From contig JADGMX010000049.1 of the NCBI GenBank assembly GCA_015234525.1, forward strand, positions 248,001 to 312,000: a stretch of DNA of 64,000 nucleotides, written 5' to 3'. This DNA is from Flavobacterium sp. (GTDB lineage: Bacteria > Bacteroidota > Bacteroidia > Flavobacteriales > Flavobacteriaceae). Position 1 is the first letter of the stretch, and the number at the start of each line of letters is the position of its first letter. This document shows positions 1-9,777 of this stretch, piece by piece. A program made the position numbers and the translations under genes. The notes under the pieces are model-generated. The model was not told where the DNA came from. It searched no databases and saw nothing but the letters and a program-made list of their open reading frames with translations.

Positions 1-255
1 ATCGACGAATCCGTTCGTTTTATCCAAAACCTTGAGCAGAAATACGACGTAGATCTACTCGACAAAATGAATGTCACTTTCAAACTAGGCGATCATGTCG
101 CGCATAAACCTTTGGCTGAATTTAAAAAAATGGCCAAGGAAAAAGCGGTTTCAGAAAATACGATCGTCTTTAATAATCTTATCAATACTGTTGGCGAACT
201 TCACGAAAACTGGGAAGTTCCAGCGGCTGAAAGCTGGCACAGCCGTTTCTTTTAA
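1..255 (+). CDS. 3' end of an unidentified protein (5'-truncated)
   Basis: An open frame runs from the first base of the window to a TAA at 253-255, giving the last 84 residues of a protein that starts outside the window. The ATG at 67 is internal, because the frame stays open and protein-like before it. The tail is charged, has no membrane segment, and ends in a Trp-His-Ser-Arg-Phe-Phe sequence. I do not recognise the family. The next gene starts only 12 bp downstream on the same strand, so the two may be co-transcribed. Confidence 0.75.
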   Translation: MDESVRFIQNLEQKYDVDLLDKMNVTFKLGDHVAHKPLAEFKKMAKEKAVSENTIVFNNLINTVGELHENWEVPAAESWHSRFF

Positions 256-267
256 TTCTTTCCATCA

Positions 268-3174
268 ATGAAGTACTGGATTCTTTTTTTGCTTTTGATC
301 AGCGACTTTGCATCTGCGCAATATAGCAAAGTTGATTTGCCTCTGCGGCGGATGGAAGAAAAGGCGTGGGTCGACAGTGTCTATAACGCGCTTACTTTTG
401 ATGAACGCGTCGGGCAGTTATTCATGGTTGCGGCTTACTCAAACAAGGATTCAGCGCATATTCGGTCGGTTGAAAAATTGATAAAACAAAATAGTCTCGG
501 CGGACTCATTTTCTTTCAAGGTGGGCCGTATCGTCAGGCTCGATTGACCAATCATTATCAGTCGATGTCCAAAGTTCCGCTTTTTATCGGAATTGACGCC
601 GAGTGGGGACTCGCCATGCGACTCGACTCTGTCAATCGTTTTCCGTGGAATATGACTCTGGGGGCGATTGATGATCTGAAACTCATCGAGCGTGTTGGAG
701 TAGAGTATGGCAAACAAAGCCGACGATTAGGCATTCATTTTAACTTTGCTCCGGTGCTGGATATCAACACTAATCCGCGAAATCCAATTATCGGAAACCG
801 GTCCTTTGGAGAGGATAAATACAATGTTACTCAGCGAGCATTGGCACTGATGAAAGGGATCCAGAGTCAAGGTGTTTTTGCAACCGGAAAACATTTTCCC
901 GGACATGGCGACACTGAAGTTGATTCGCATCATACCTTGCCAATCGTGAGTTTTTCACGAGAACGAATCGATGAAATTGAGTTTTACCCTTACAAAAAAT
1001 TATTTGCCGAAGGACTGGCCTCAGTAATGGTTGCTCATTTAAATGTTCCAAGTCTCGAACCTCGCGAGAATTATCCCTCGTCAATTTCATATAATGTTGT
1101 AACTAATATTCTTCAAAAGGAATTGAAGTTTGACGGTCTGATTTTTACCGATGCGTTGAATATGAAAGGCGCGAGCAACTTCAAACAACCCGGCGACATC
1201 GATCTTGAAGCTTTATTGGCCGGAAATGATATTTTGCTGTTTGCTGAAAACGTGCCGTGGGCGCTCGAAAAAATCTGCGTCGCGTACCAGGACAGCATTC
1301 TGACCGAAGAACGTTTGGCACATTCGGTTAAAAAAATCCTGAAATACAAGTACAAAGCGGGACTTGACAGATATACGCCAATCAATTTTAAGAATTTAGG
1401 ACGCGATCTCAACCCGTCGGTTAACGATGCTTTGCAATACACATTGTACGAAAATGCGATCACTGTCATTAAAAACACCGACAGTATTTTACCAATCCGC
1501 GACCTGAAGCGCGAACGGATCGCCTATGTAAAATTAGGAGACGACGCACATTCGCCTTTTCTAACCACGCTTCAAAAATATACGGAGGTTACTGAAGTTA
1601 CAGAGACCGACATGGACAGTCTGCAGGCGATTTTGAAGAATTACTCAACTGTCATCGTCGGTTTTCACAAAGCTGATGGCGCTTGGAAAAATCATGAATT
1701 TAAAGCCGCCGAACTTAAAAAATTAGATGCACTTGCAAGAAATAATAGAGTAATCCTCGATTTATTTGCGAAGCCGTATTCGCTGTTGCCCATTACAAAT
1801 TTTAAAGATATCGAGGGCATCGTCGTGTCTTATCAAAATACTGATGTTTCGCAGGTGGTATCGGCCGAAATAATTTTTGGCGCTGTGGCATCAAAAGGCA
1901 AATTACCGGTCACGATCAACGACGCATTCCCATTAAATTTTGGCATCAACACTAAGAAAGTTGACAGATTAGGTTTTACTGCTGCTGAAAACGTCGGAAT
2001 GAATCCGGATATTTTATCTGAAATTGATAACATCGCCAAGAAAGCAATCGACGGGAAAATGACCCCGGGAATGCAGGTTTTAGTAGCGCGACATGGAAAA
2101 GTGATTTACCAAAAATCGTTCGGCACACATACCTACGATAAAAAAATGAAAGTGACCAACGCGCACCTTTACGACGTAGCTTCACTTACTAAAATCGTTT
2201 CAACATTGCCGCATATCATGCAATTATACGACAACGGAACGCTGAAGATGGATTCGAAACTTGGTGAGATGCATCCGCTTTTTAGCGATACGAATAAAAA
2301 GAACATTCATCTTGACGAGCTATTGTCGCACCAGGCAAAACTTCAGGCGTGGTTGCCGTTTTATCAATATACGCTCGACGATCAAAAGAAACCCGATCCA
2401 AAATACTATCGACAAGCATTTGAACCCGGCTTTTCGGTACAGGTTGCTGAAAATCTGTATCTGCGAAATGACTACCATGATACGATCATGAAGATCATCG
2501 CCGACTCAAAGTTGCTTCCCAAAAAAGAATACAAATACAGCGATTTTGCCTTTATTATTTTGAAAGATTATCTTGAGCGGAAGACGAAAAAGAAAATTGA
2601 TGTACTAAGTTTTGATAAATTCTTTGGCTCAATAGGCATGAATAATACGATGTACAATCCGTTGCGAAAATACGACATGAGCGTCATCGCGCCGACAGAA
2701 GACGATAAGTATTTCAGACATCAGATCATTCAAGGGTACGTTCACGATATGGAAGCTGCCATGGAAGGCGGACTTGGAGGTCACGCGGGATTGTTCTCAA
2801 ACGCGATGGATATTGCCAAAATGATGCAGATGTATCTTCAGAAAGGGTCTTATGGCGGCGAACGTTATTTCTCTGAATCGACGTTTAATCAATTTAATAC
2901 CTGCCACTTTTGTCGTGAAGGAAATCGACGCGGAATTGGCTTTGATAAACCGCAATTAGCTGGAAAAGCCGGTTCGACATGCGGTTGCGTTTCAACGAGC
3001 AGTTTTGGTCATACGGGGTTTACCGGAACAATGGCATGGGCGGATCCGGAAACCGAAATTGTTTACGTGTTTTTATCAAACCGTACCTTTCCCAACGCCG
3101 AACCCAATACATTATCAAAAGAAAACATCCGCGAAGACATTCAGAAAATCATTCAGCGTGCTATTATCAAGTAG
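268..3174 (+). CDS. Fused GH3 beta-N-acetylglucosaminidase / serine beta-lactamase-family protein
   Basis: Residues 1-18 form a signal peptide, so the protein is exported. Residues about 30-380 are a glycoside hydrolase family 3 domain of the NagZ type: the KHFPGHGDT..DSHH motif is at 208-222 (His/Asp acid-base dyad) and the probable nucleophile Asp is at 295. A GH3 C-terminal domain follows (about 390-560). Residues about 575-968 are a class C beta-lactamase/serine hydrolase domain with an SxxK motif at 639-642. At 968 residues it is a two-enzyme fusion, much longer than a stand-alone NagZ. The likely role is periplasmic turnover of GlcNAc-containing muropeptides, with the second domain acting on the peptide part; that pairing of activities is inference. 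bshA lies 71 bp downstream. Confidence 0.9.
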   Translation: MKYWILFLLLISDFASAQYSKVDLPLRRMEEKAWVDSVYNALTFDERVGQLFMVAAYSNKDSAHIRSVEKLIKQNSLGGLIFFQGGPYRQARLTNHYQSMSKVPLFIGIDAEWGLAMRLDSVNRFPWNMTLGAIDDLKLIERVGVEYGKQSRRLGIHFNFAPVLDINTNPRNPIIGNRSFGEDKYNVTQRALALMKGIQSQGVFATGKHFPGHGDTEVDSHHTLPIVSFSRERIDEIEFYPYKKLFAEGLASVMVAHLNVPSLEPRENYPSSISYNVVTNILQKELKFDGLIFTDALNMKGASNFKQPGDIDLEALLAGNDILLFAENVPWALEKICVAYQDSILTEERLAHSVKKILKYKYKAGLDRYTPINFKNLGRDLNPSVNDALQYTLYENAITVIKNTDSILPIRDLKRERIAYVKLGDDAHSPFLTTLQKYTEVTEVTETDMDSLQAILKNYSTVIVGFHKADGAWKNHEFKAAELKKLDALARNNRVILDLFAKPYSLLPITNFKDIEGIVVSYQNTDVSQVVSAEIIFGAVASKGKLPVTINDAFPLNFGINTKKVDRLGFTAAENVGMNPDILSEIDNIAKKAIDGKMTPGMQVLVARHGKVIYQKSFGTHTYDKKMKVTNAHLYDVASLTKIVSTLPHIMQLYDNGTLKMDSKLGEMHPLFSDTNKKNIHLDELLSHQAKLQAWLPFYQYTLDDQKKPDPKYYRQAFEPGFSVQVAENLYLRNDYHDTIMKIIADSKLLPKKEYKYSDFAFIILKDYLERKTKKKIDVLSFDKFFGSIGMNNTMYNPLRKYDMSVIAPTEDDKYFRHQIIQGYVHDMEAAMEGGLGGHAGLFSNAMDIAKMMQMYLQKGSYGGERYFSESTFNQFNTCHFCREGNRRGIGFDKPQLAGKAGSTCGCVSTSSFGHTGFTGTMAWADPETEIVYVFLSNRTFPNAEPNTLSKENIREDIQKIIQRAIIK

Positions 3175-3245
3175 GGTAGAATTAAGATAATATTTATATC
3201 CGCTTGACGGAAATTCCGTAAATTCGACAAGTAGAAAAAAGCTTG

Positions 3246-4385
3246 ATGAAAATAGCAATTGTTTGTTACCCGACCTTTGGTGGAAGTGGTGTTGTTGCAA
3301 CAGAATTGGGTCTGGAATTGGCTCACAGAGGACACGAAATTCACTTTATTACTTACCGGCAACCCGTGCGTTTGGAACTGCTGAGTCCGAATATTCATTA
3401 CCACGAGGTTAACGTCCCCGAATATCCGTTATTCCATTATCAGCCTTACGAACTGGCGCTTTCCAGCAAGTTGGTCGATATGGTGAAATTGTATAAAATT
3501 GAACTTTTACATGTCCATTACGCAATTCCACACGCGTACGCCGGATATATGGCAAAGCAGATGTTGCGGGATGAAGGCATCGAGATTCCGATGATCACCA
3601 CGCTACACGGAACCGATATTACACTGGTCGGAAATCATCCGTTTTACAAACCGGCTGTAAGCTTCAGCATCAATAAATCTGATTTTGTAACCTCGGTATC
3701 TCAAAGTTTAAAGGATCAGACTTATCAGCTGTTTAATATCACAAACGAAATTCACGTCATTCCGAATTTCATCGAACTTGGGAAGAACACGAACGATCCG
3801 CATATTACGTGTCGGCGTTCCCTGATCGCTAAAGCAGATGAAAAAATTCTGACTCACATTAGCAATTTTAGGAAAGTTAAACGAATTCCGGATATCATAA
3901 AAGTATTCAATCTGGTTCAGAAGCAAATTCCCGCCAAACTGCTGATGGTTGGCGACGGACCTGAAAGAGAGAAAGGCGAGCGGCTTTGCGCGAAACTCGG
4001 TATTGAAGATCGAGTGATTTTTCTTGGAAACAGTAACGAAATAGACACAATCCTCAGTTATTCTGACCTGTTTCTTTTACCTTCAGAAACAGAAAGTTTT
4101 GGACTGGCGGCGCTTGAAGCAATGGCTTGGGCGGTTCCGGTAATATCGAGTAATGCGGGCGGACTTCCGGAAGTGAACATCGATGGCTATTCAGGTTACC
4201 TTAGCGATGTTGGCGATATCGAGTCGATGGCTGAAAACGCAATTAAAATCTTAAGTGATGATCCATCGCTTGCAAAGTTTAAAGAAAATGCTCTTGAAGT
4301 AGCTCGGAAATTCGACATTAAAAATATATTACCGCTTTACGAAGACCTTTATATGAAAGCTTTAAAAAATCAACACGCCACATGA
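3246..4385 (+). CDS. bshA: N-acetyl-alpha-D-glucosaminyl L-malate synthase
   Basis: GT-B glycosyltransferase of family GT4, about 379 residues. The N terminus carries the BshA-type glycine-rich loop (CYPTFGGSGVVATELG), followed by HYAIPHAY and, in the C-terminal half, the ESFGLAALEAMA donor-nucleotide motif. BshA joins GlcNAc from UDP-GlcNAc to L-malate in the first step of bacillithiol synthesis in the cytosol. A TTG three bases upstream could extend the frame by one codon, but the ATG at 3246 matches the family start. The stop overlaps the ATG of the next gene (ATGA). The BshB and BshC partners are not in the window. Confidence 0.92.
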   Translation: MKIAIVCYPTFGGSGVVATELGLELAHRGHEIHFITYRQPVRLELLSPNIHYHEVNVPEYPLFHYQPYELALSSKLVDMVKLYKIELLHVHYAIPHAYAGYMAKQMLRDEGIEIPMITTLHGTDITLVGNHPFYKPAVSFSINKSDFVTSVSQSLKDQTYQLFNITNEIHVIPNFIELGKNTNDPHITCRRSLIAKADEKILTHISNFRKVKRIPDIIKVFNLVQKQIPAKLLMVGDGPEREKGERLCAKLGIEDRVIFLGNSNEIDTILSYSDLFLLPSETESFGLAALEAMAWAVPVISSNAGGLPEVNIDGYSGYLSDVGDIESMAENAIKILSDDPSLAKFKENALEVARKFDIKNILPLYEDLYMKALKNQHAT

Positions 4386-4807
4386 AAAAATTAGCCTTCG
4401 GAATAATGATCCTTTGCGCCGTTGCATGTTCGTCAACCAAAAACACAACCGGCAGCAAACCACTTTACGAAGTTTTGACTAAACAAAGTACCGGCGGAGC
4501 TACGATCCGATTCTACGAGATCTTATCCGAAACCAAAGAGATCGAAATGCTTAAAGGTGACGAAACAATAGCACAGAAAATCTCGGATTCAGACCTTACA
4601 AATTCCACCTTTGTCATCCTAAACATGGGCGAACAAACTACCGGCGGCTTTAGAATTGATGTCGATAACGTAGAGGAAACTCCGGATAAAATCATAATCA
4701 CCGTGAAAGACATCACACCTGAATCTGGCGCAATGGTTACCCAGGCGTTCACTTATCCATATAGTGTGGTGAAAATAAATTCAAGGAAACCGGTCGAGAT
4801 CAACTAA
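4382..4807 (+). CDS. PrcB-like lipoprotein
   Basis: A 141-residue protein with a lipoprotein signal: a basic start, a hydrophobic stretch and a lipobox ending at Cys16 (AVACSS). The mature part carries the TGGF..(I/V)DVDNVEE...IITVKDITP pattern typical of the PrcB C-terminal domain (protease-complex-associated small beta domain). It should be anchored in the outer or inner membrane. Its start overlaps the bshA stop by 4 bp, so it is translated from the bshA message. No function can be assigned from sequence alone. Confidence 0.75.
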   Translation: MKKLAFGIMILCAVACSSTKNTTGSKPLYEVLTKQSTGGATIRFYEILSETKEIEMLKGDETIAQKISDSDLTNSTFVILNMGEQTTGGFRIDVDNVEETPDKIIITVKDITPESGAMVTQAFTYPYSVVKINSRKPVEIN

Positions 4808-4819
4808 AAAATTCCATAA

Positions 4820-4859
4820 AAAATGCCCCCAATTAGTTTCAGCTTTTTGGGGGCATTTT
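4820..4859. terminator. Bidirectional intrinsic terminator
   Basis: The stem AAAATGCCCCC / GGGGGCATTTT flanks an 18-base loop and is followed by T-rich sequence on both strands. It lies between the convergent 3' ends of the PrcB-like lipoprotein gene (+) and the barrel protein gene (-). Confidence 0.85.
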
Positions 4860-4877
4860 GCAATAAATTGATTTATT

Positions 4878-5384
4878 TTAGAACGTAAATCTGATTCCGA
4901 GTGCGATGTCCGGTCCAAAATTATCATCTCTGAAATCATCACCAAAATAAAGTTCCGGTCTGAAGTCAAGTGAGATTTGAAGCGGAATGTCAAAAACATA
5001 TTCGATGCCGATATCACCTGCAACTAGCAAAAATGTTCCGCTATCGTCATGTCCGTCATTGTGATGAGGATGATGATCGTCGTTATGGCTGTAGCTTCCA
5101 ACTCCACCACCAACACCGGCGTACCAGTTAAAACCACCATCAATGTTCCAAACCCATTGGTAAAGTCCTGTCAATTTGAAGGCGTCGTAATGCTTGTTGT
5201 CTCTCCATCCCAAGTCAAGTTCTAAACGATTATTACTTCCAAGACCACGTTGGTAAGAAATCTCTCCACCAAATCCGTCATTGTCACCCAAACGCAAACC
5301 TAAGGCGTTGTTCGGAATTTCCTGTGCTTGGCTGGTCAGCATCGCGCCAAAAACCAAGGCAAAAGTTAAAAGAATCTTTTTCAT
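4878..5384 (-). CDS. Outer-membrane beta-barrel protein with a His/Asp-rich loop
   Basis: The start is placed at the ATG (CAT at 5382-5384) that opens a clear signal peptide (MKKILLTFALVFGAML..., cut after SQAQ). The 12 in-frame codons upstream would put a hydrophilic segment before it. The mature protein of about 148 residues has alternating aromatic and polar strands and ends in Phe-Thr-Phe, as small outer-membrane barrels do. A loop near the middle is unusually rich in His and Asp (SHNDDHHPHHNDGHDD), suggesting divalent-metal binding at the surface or in the periplasm; that is inference. Single-gene unit ending in the shared terminator. Confidence 0.8.
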   Translation of the reverse strand: MKKILLTFALVFGAMLTSQAQEIPNNALGLRLGDNDGFGGEISYQRGLGSNNRLELDLGWRDNKHYDAFKLTGLYQWVWNIDGGFNWYAGVGGGVGSYSHNDDHHPHHNDGHDDSGTFLLVAGDIGIEYVFDIPLQISLDFRPELYFGDDFRDDNFGPDIALGIRFTF

Positions 5385-5526
5385 GTTTGATAATTTAGTT
5401 AGTCCCGCAAAATTACTCATCGTTCAAATAATTAAGCGATGATTGTATTAATATTAACAAGTAAAGTAATATTTATTTCGGATAAAATAATTTTAAATGT
5501 CTAGAAGCAATTCGATGCAGAAATCT

Positions 5527-5534
5527 TACATTTG
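5527..5534 (+). promoter_or_regulatory. -7 promoter element of aroC (TACATTTG)
   Basis: TACATTTG fits the Bacteroidota TAnnTTTG consensus and ends 14 bp before the aroC ATG. No clear TTG -33 box stands at the expected spacing. Confidence 0.55.
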
Positions 5535-5548
5535 TTCAAAACGACGAA

Positions 5549-6613
5549 ATGGCAGGGAACAGCTTCGGTACTCTTTTTAAAATTACGACTTTCGGAGAAT
5601 CGCACGGTGATGCGATCGGTGGCGTAATTGACGGCGTTCCACCCGGTGTCCAACTCGACCTCGAGCAGGTTGCGTATCAAATGTCAAGGCGAAAACCCGG
5701 ACAGTCTGCAATCGTTTCCCAACGGAAAGAAGATGATCACGTCGATTTTCACTCCGGAATTTTCGAAGGAACCACCACCGGAATGCCAATCGGCTTTTCA
5801 ATCAAAAATAACAATCAGAAATCCGGCGACTACTCGCATATCAAAGACTCATTCAGACCAAGTCACGCCGATTTCACCTATCAAAAAAAATATGGGATTC
5901 GGGATTATCGCGGAGGCGGTCGGAGTTCAGCACGCGAGACAGCCTCATGGGTTGTGGCTGGAAGCATAGCGCGGCAGATCATCCCTAAAGTTAAGATAAC
6001 TGCATTTGTTTCCTCAGTTGGTGATATATTCATTGATAAGTCTTATCAAGCACTCGATTTTTCCCTGATCGAAAGTAATCCGGTTCGTTGTCCGGATATC
6101 GAAACTGCCGAAAAAATGGAAACCCTGATTCGCCAGATTCGAAGCGAGGGCGACACCATCGGTGGAACAATCACTTGCGTTGTCCAAAATGTTTCCGCAG
6201 GTTTGGGTGAACCCGTTTTCGACAAACTCCACGCGCAACTCGGAAAAGCCATGTTATCTATAAACGCCGTTAAAGGATTTGAGTTCGGCAGCGGCTTTTG
6301 TGGCAGCAGGATGCGTGGCAGCGAGCACAACGACTTGTTCAATCAAGACGGAACGACCAAATCTAACCTTTCAGGCGGAATCCAAGGTGGCATCAGCAAC
6401 GGAATGGATATCTACTTTCGGGTAGCGTTCAAACCCGTTGCAACCATTATGAAAACTCAATCAACAATTAATACAGAAGGCGAAATCGTGGAAATGCAGG
6501 GCCGAGGCCGACATGATCCATGCGTTGTTCCCAGAGCAGTGCCTATCGTCGAAGCAATGACAGCAATTGTTTTGGCCGATTTCGACTTATTAAACAAACA
6601 GTACCATTTATGA
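5549..6613 (+). CDS. aroC: Chorismate synthase
   Basis: A 354-residue protein of normal family length. It begins [20 protein letters not shown] and carries the three chorismate synthase signatures: [18 protein letters not shown] near the start, the [22 protein letters not shown] region in the middle, and [19 protein letters not shown] near the C terminus. It converts EPSP to chorismate, using reduced FMN, as the last shared step of aromatic amino acid synthesis. The stop overlaps the ATG of the downstream symporter (ATGA), so the two are probably co-transcribed. Confidence 0.97.
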   Translation: MAGNSFGTLFKITTFGESHGDAIGGVIDGVPPGVQLDLEQVAYQMSRRKPGQSAIVSQRKEDDHVDFHSGIFEGTTTGMPIGFSIKNNNQKSGDYSHIKDSFRPSHADFTYQKKYGIRDYRGGGRSSARETASWVVAGSIARQIIPKVKITAFVSSVGDIFIDKSYQALDFSLIESNPVRCPDIETAEKMETLIRQIRSEGDTIGGTITCVVQNVSAGLGEPVFDKLHAQLGKAMLSINAVKGFEFGSGFCGSRMRGSEHNDLFNQDGTTKSNLSGGIQGGISNGMDIYFRVAFKPVATIMKTQSTINTEGEIVEMQGRGRHDPCVVPRAVPIVEAMTAIVLADFDLLNKQYHL

Positions 6614-7899
6614 AAATTGCAATGCATTGGAAAATAGCGATCGGTATGATCCTCGGAATACTCTTCGGCTATTTCATGAAAAACGCGGGATTACAAAGTC
6701 AGGTAACTGATTGGATAAAGCCGTTCGGAACCATTTTCATCAATCTTCTCAAGATGATCGCCGTCCCGTTAATTTTGGTTTCGTTGATTAACGGGCTTGC
6801 AGACCTCAAAGATATTTCAAAGCTTTCAAAGCTCGGCGGTCGAACCGTGGTTTTGTACCTGTTCACCACCGTTGTGGCGGTTTCCATCGGACTTTTACTA
6901 GCCAATATAATAGCACCGGGAGATTACATTAATGAAGAATCACGTCAAAGCTTGCTTGAGAATTTCGCCGGTGAAGCCTCTCAGAAAATTCAACAAGCTG
7001 AATCAACGCGAAATCAAGGACCTTTGCAACCACTCGTGGACGTCGTTCCCGAAAACGTATTTTTTGCAATGGGCGATAACGCAAGTATGTTACAGGTAAT
7101 TTTATTCGCGATTCTTATTGGCGTCGGACTAATTTTAATCGATCCCAAAAGGGCAGAACCCGTTTCAGATTTTTTCCGCGGATTCAACGATATCATCTTA
7201 AAGATCATCGACATTATCATGCTCGCCGCGCCAATTGGAGTGTTTGCATTGATGGCGGCACTTATGGCTGAAATCCCAGATTTCTCAACGCTTCAGGCTT
7301 TACTGATTTACGCCTTTACCGTTGTTGTTGGTCTTTGTTTGATGATGTTTGTCTTTTACCCGTCGCTTTTACTCACATTCGCCAAAGTATCACCAAGACG
7401 ATTTTTTAAAGCCATCATGCCAGCACAATTGCTCGCTTTTTCAACAAGTTCAAGCGCTGCAACACTTCCCGTAACCATGGAACGCGTTACCGAACACCTC
7501 GGGGTTGACGAAGAAGTATCCAGTTTTGTCCTTCCTCTTGGCGCCACGGTAAATATGGATGGTACCAGCTTATATCAGGCAGTCGCCGCAATTTTCATCG
7601 CTCAGGCTATGGGAATGTCGCTCGATTTTTCAACGCAGCTTATGATTATCATCACAGCAACACTCGCATCTATTGGTTCTGCAGCGGTTCCTAGCGCCGG
7701 AATGGTAATGCTGGTGATCGTTCTTGCTCAAGCCGGAATACCCGAAGCCGGACTCGCCTTAATTTTCGCCATCGATCGCCCCTTAGACATGGTTCGAACA
7801 ATGGTAAATGTAACCAGCGATTGTGTCGTAGCCACCCTTGTTGCCAAATCTGTCGGAAAACTCCACGATGTCCCTCAGGAAAACAACTCTGATTATTAG
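6610..7899 (+). CDS. Dicarboxylate/amino acid:cation symporter (DAACS, SLC1 type)
   Basis: An inner-membrane protein of 429 residues with about eight hydrophobic segments and the two re-entrant signatures: the serine-rich [13 protein letters not shown] loop and the [13 protein letters not shown] motif, followed by [11 protein letters not shown] and the [16 protein letters not shown] segment that binds substrate and cation. It probably imports glutamate/aspartate or C4-dicarboxylates; sequence does not decide which. The start is the ATG overlapping the aroC stop; 30 upstream in-frame codons lie inside aroC. The stop codon TAG is the opening of dispersed repeat copy A. Confidence 0.9.
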   Translation: MKIAMHWKIAIGMILGILFGYFMKNAGLQSQVTDWIKPFGTIFINLLKMIAVPLILVSLINGLADLKDISKLSKLGGRTVVLYLFTTVVAVSIGLLLANIIAPGDYINEESRQSLLENFAGEASQKIQQAESTRNQGPLQPLVDVVPENVFFAMGDNASMLQVILFAILIGVGLILIDPKRAEPVSDFFRGFNDIILKIIDIIMLAAPIGVFALMAALMAEIPDFSTLQALLIYAFTVVVGLCLMMFVFYPSLLLTFAKVSPRRFFKAIMPAQLLAFSTSSSAATLPVTMERVTEHLGVDEEVSSFVLPLGATVNMDGTSLYQAVAAIFIAQAMGMSLDFSTQLMIIITATLASIGSAAVPSAGMVMLVIVLAQAGIPEAGLALIFAIDRPLDMVRTMVNVTSDCVVATLVAKSVGKLHDVPQENNSDY

Positions 7900-7973
7900 G
7901 AGCTATTTCCCGCTTTTCGCCTTTATCTCTCCGCGATGCTACGAGGATATCGGCTGCAATCGGGGCTAGGGCT
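7896..7973 (+). repeat. Dispersed intergenic hairpin repeat, copy A
   Basis: It opens TTAGGAGCTATTTCCCGC and closes ATCGGGGCTAGGGCT, as the other copies do. The outer ends can pair (AGC...CCCG with CGGG...GCT). The TAG of the opening is the stop codon of the upstream symporter. Same orientation as the gene it follows. Confidence 0.8.
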
Positions 7974-8185
7974 GTTATCTTTTATTGATACAATTCTAAG
8001 CAAGAAAATTTTAGCCTTTTCATATTGTCAATTTTAAGTTTCTACGAACATGGTCTTGCGACTGAACTTTTAGAAGTAATTTGTTGTATAGATATTTACA
8101 AGGAAGTGAGAACTAGAAGGTCTGATTAGAGCCAAAGTTTAGTTAAAAATATCGTTTCGCAGCATCGATTTTAGACAGGAAAATC
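7974..8185. other. Intergenic stretch without a recognisable gene
   Basis: AT-rich sequence between repeat copy A and the promoter of the secreted fibronectin-type protein. I see no open frame with protein-like composition, no RNA gene and no strong hairpin. Confidence 0.6.
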
Positions 8186-8217
8186 TTGAATATAATTGTT
8201 TGCTTCCAATATATTTG
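8186..8217 (+). promoter_or_regulatory. Promoter of the T9SS-sorted protein gene (TTG-N21-TATATTTG)
   Basis: TATATTTG at 8210-8217 is a perfect TAnnTTTG -7 box. A TTG at 8186-8188 stands 21 bp upstream, slightly longer than the usual 17-19. The start codon is 38 bp downstream. Confidence 0.6.
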
Positions 8218-8255
8218 TAACTTCATCTTTGCTAATAATATTAATATTTTAGATT

Positions 8256-9722
8256 ATGAGAAAACTATTACTTTTCGGACTATTATGGGGTTCGTATCTT
8301 GGAAATGCGCAAACAAGCTGTGAGTCGGCTGTTCCGATTACCGCTAACGGCACATTTACTGTTGCTATGGTGTCGGGAACTTATTCGAACACGTGCTATG
8401 GTAACGATTTAAACTACGATGACGAACCAATGCAGGCTGTATGGTATGCGTACACACCATCGGCGGGCGGTGTGGTTACAGTTAGTTCCAATTTAACCGC
8501 TAACCCTGCATCTACTGACACGAGGTTATCAATCTATGCAGGCAGCTGTTCAGAACTGATTTGTTACACAGGAAATGATGACATTTCAGGTACTAATTAT
8601 AAATCATCTGTATCATTCGCAGTAGGAGCTGGTGTTACATATTATATCGCTTGGGATAATAACTGGAGCGATGCCGGTTTTGATTTTACGGTAAATTTAG
8701 TGGAACAAGCTTGCGTTCAACCTGGTCTTTCACAGTTAGACATAACAAATTTGACTACCAATTCAGCAACGATCACTTGGGAAAGTATAACTGGCGATCC
8801 ATTAAGCTATGATTTTGAGTACGGTATTGCGGGGCATACAGCTGGGACTGGTACAATTATGAATACCACGTCTGCTACTGTCAACCTTACCGATTTGAAT
8901 GAATCTTCAAATTACGAATTTTATATCCGGTCGGTATGCGCCGACGCAACCAGCGAATGGGTTGGGCCATTTGTGTTAGCACTTGCAGTAGCACCGCCAT
9001 ATACAAATAACTTCGATGACCCAGCAAATGTCCTCGACGGTTTTCAGTTATCAGGGTTCAGCTATAGCGCAGATGCCCAATTCGCACACAGTGGGACAAC
9101 CTTTTTGTTTGCTAATACTAATGCAACCACGACCGTAGATCAATTCGCATTCTTCCGACCAATGATTTTGGCTGCGAACGAGCAGGTTACTGTTTCGTTT
9201 CAATCTTGGTATTTAGGTGATGAGGCAGATGTAGCAAATGTAGATCTAACGGTGGGTACTGCGGCTACAATGGAAGCTCAATCTACGGTTATTGGATCCT
9301 ATACGATGGAAGCCATAGCAAGCGATTATGAGACTTATAGCGGTACTTGGACTGCGCCGACAGCAGGTGTATATTATTTTGCATTAAATCATAATACTCC
9401 GGGCAATCAAGTAAGTGGTGGTTGGAGCGTGCTTTTTGACTCAATCATGGTAACCTCAGTTTTATCCGTTTCAGAAGTTAATGCAAATTTATTTTCAGTA
9501 TATCCGAATCCAACCAACTCAGTTATAAACATTAGTAACCAAGACAACATTATCCTGACTAATATTACAATTTCTGATTTGAATGGAAGAGTAGTTAAAT
9601 CAACCAAAGTAAATAATGTTACTAACCTTGAGATTTCAGTTGACGATCTTACATCAGGAATGTACATGATGACGATTGATACAGATAAAGGCTCTGTAAC
9701 TAAGAAAATCGTTAAGAACTAA
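8256..9722 (+). CDS. Secreted fibronectin III-containing protein with type IX secretion C-terminal domain
   Basis: A 488-residue protein with a signal peptide (about 1-18, ending GNAQ), an N-terminal beta-rich domain (about 20-150) that resembles the pre-peptidase C-terminal/jelly-roll-like domains common in Flavobacteria, a fibronectin type III domain (about 155-245, with the ATITWES and YEFYIRSVC hallmarks), a second beta-sandwich (about 250-400), and a C-terminal type A sorting domain (about 415-488: VYPNPTNSVINI...ISDLNGRVV...SGMYMMTI...KKIVKN). The sorting domain targets it to the type IX secretion system for release or attachment at the cell surface. No catalytic motif is visible; an adhesin or binding role is inference. 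Confidence 0.88.
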   Translation: MRKLLLFGLLWGSYLGNAQTSCESAVPITANGTFTVAMVSGTYSNTCYGNDLNYDDEPMQAVWYAYTPSAGGVVTVSSNLTANPASTDTRLSIYAGSCSELICYTGNDDISGTNYKSSVSFAVGAGVTYYIAWDNNWSDAGFDFTVNLVEQACVQPGLSQLDITNLTTNSATITWESITGDPLSYDFEYGIAGHTAGTGTIMNTTSATVNLTDLNESSNYEFYIRSVCADATSEWVGPFVLALAVAPPYTNNFDDPANVLDGFQLSGFSYSADAQFAHSGTTFLFANTNATTTVDQFAFFRPMILAANEQVTVSFQSWYLGDEADVANVDLTVGTAATMEAQSTVIGSYTMEAIASDYETYSGTWTAPTAGVYYFALNHNTPGNQVSGGWSVLFDSIMVTSVLSVSEVNANLFSVYPNPTNSVINISNQDNIILTNITISDLNGRVVKSTKVNNVTNLEISVDDLTSGMYMMTIDTDKGSVTKKIVKN

Positions 9723-9746
9723 CAGAGAATCTGGTTTAGCATGATA

Positions 9747-9777
9747 AAGCCCGGACACTTTAAGTGTCCGGGCTTTT
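9747..9777. terminator. Bidirectional intrinsic terminator
   Basis: The near-perfect 14-bp inverted repeat AAGCCCGGACACTT / AAGTGTCCGGGCTT is followed by TT on the + strand, and by TTATC on the - strand. It lies between convergent genes; the TAA of the - strand gene (9776-9778) touches its edge. Confidence 0.88.

Noticed and set aside
3204..3226. TTG...TAAATTCG upstream of bshA as a promoter
   Set aside because: Spacing of only 12 bp and an imperfect -7 box; the short palindrome CGGAAATTCCG there is more likely incidental.
5628..5969. 113-codon open frame on the + strand inside aroC
   Set aside because: It overlaps the well-supported aroC in another frame, and the translation has no protein-like pattern.
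6520..6609. Extended N terminus for the symporter
   Set aside because: The 30 codons lie within aroC and are polar; the ATG overlapping the aroC stop gives the normal family start.
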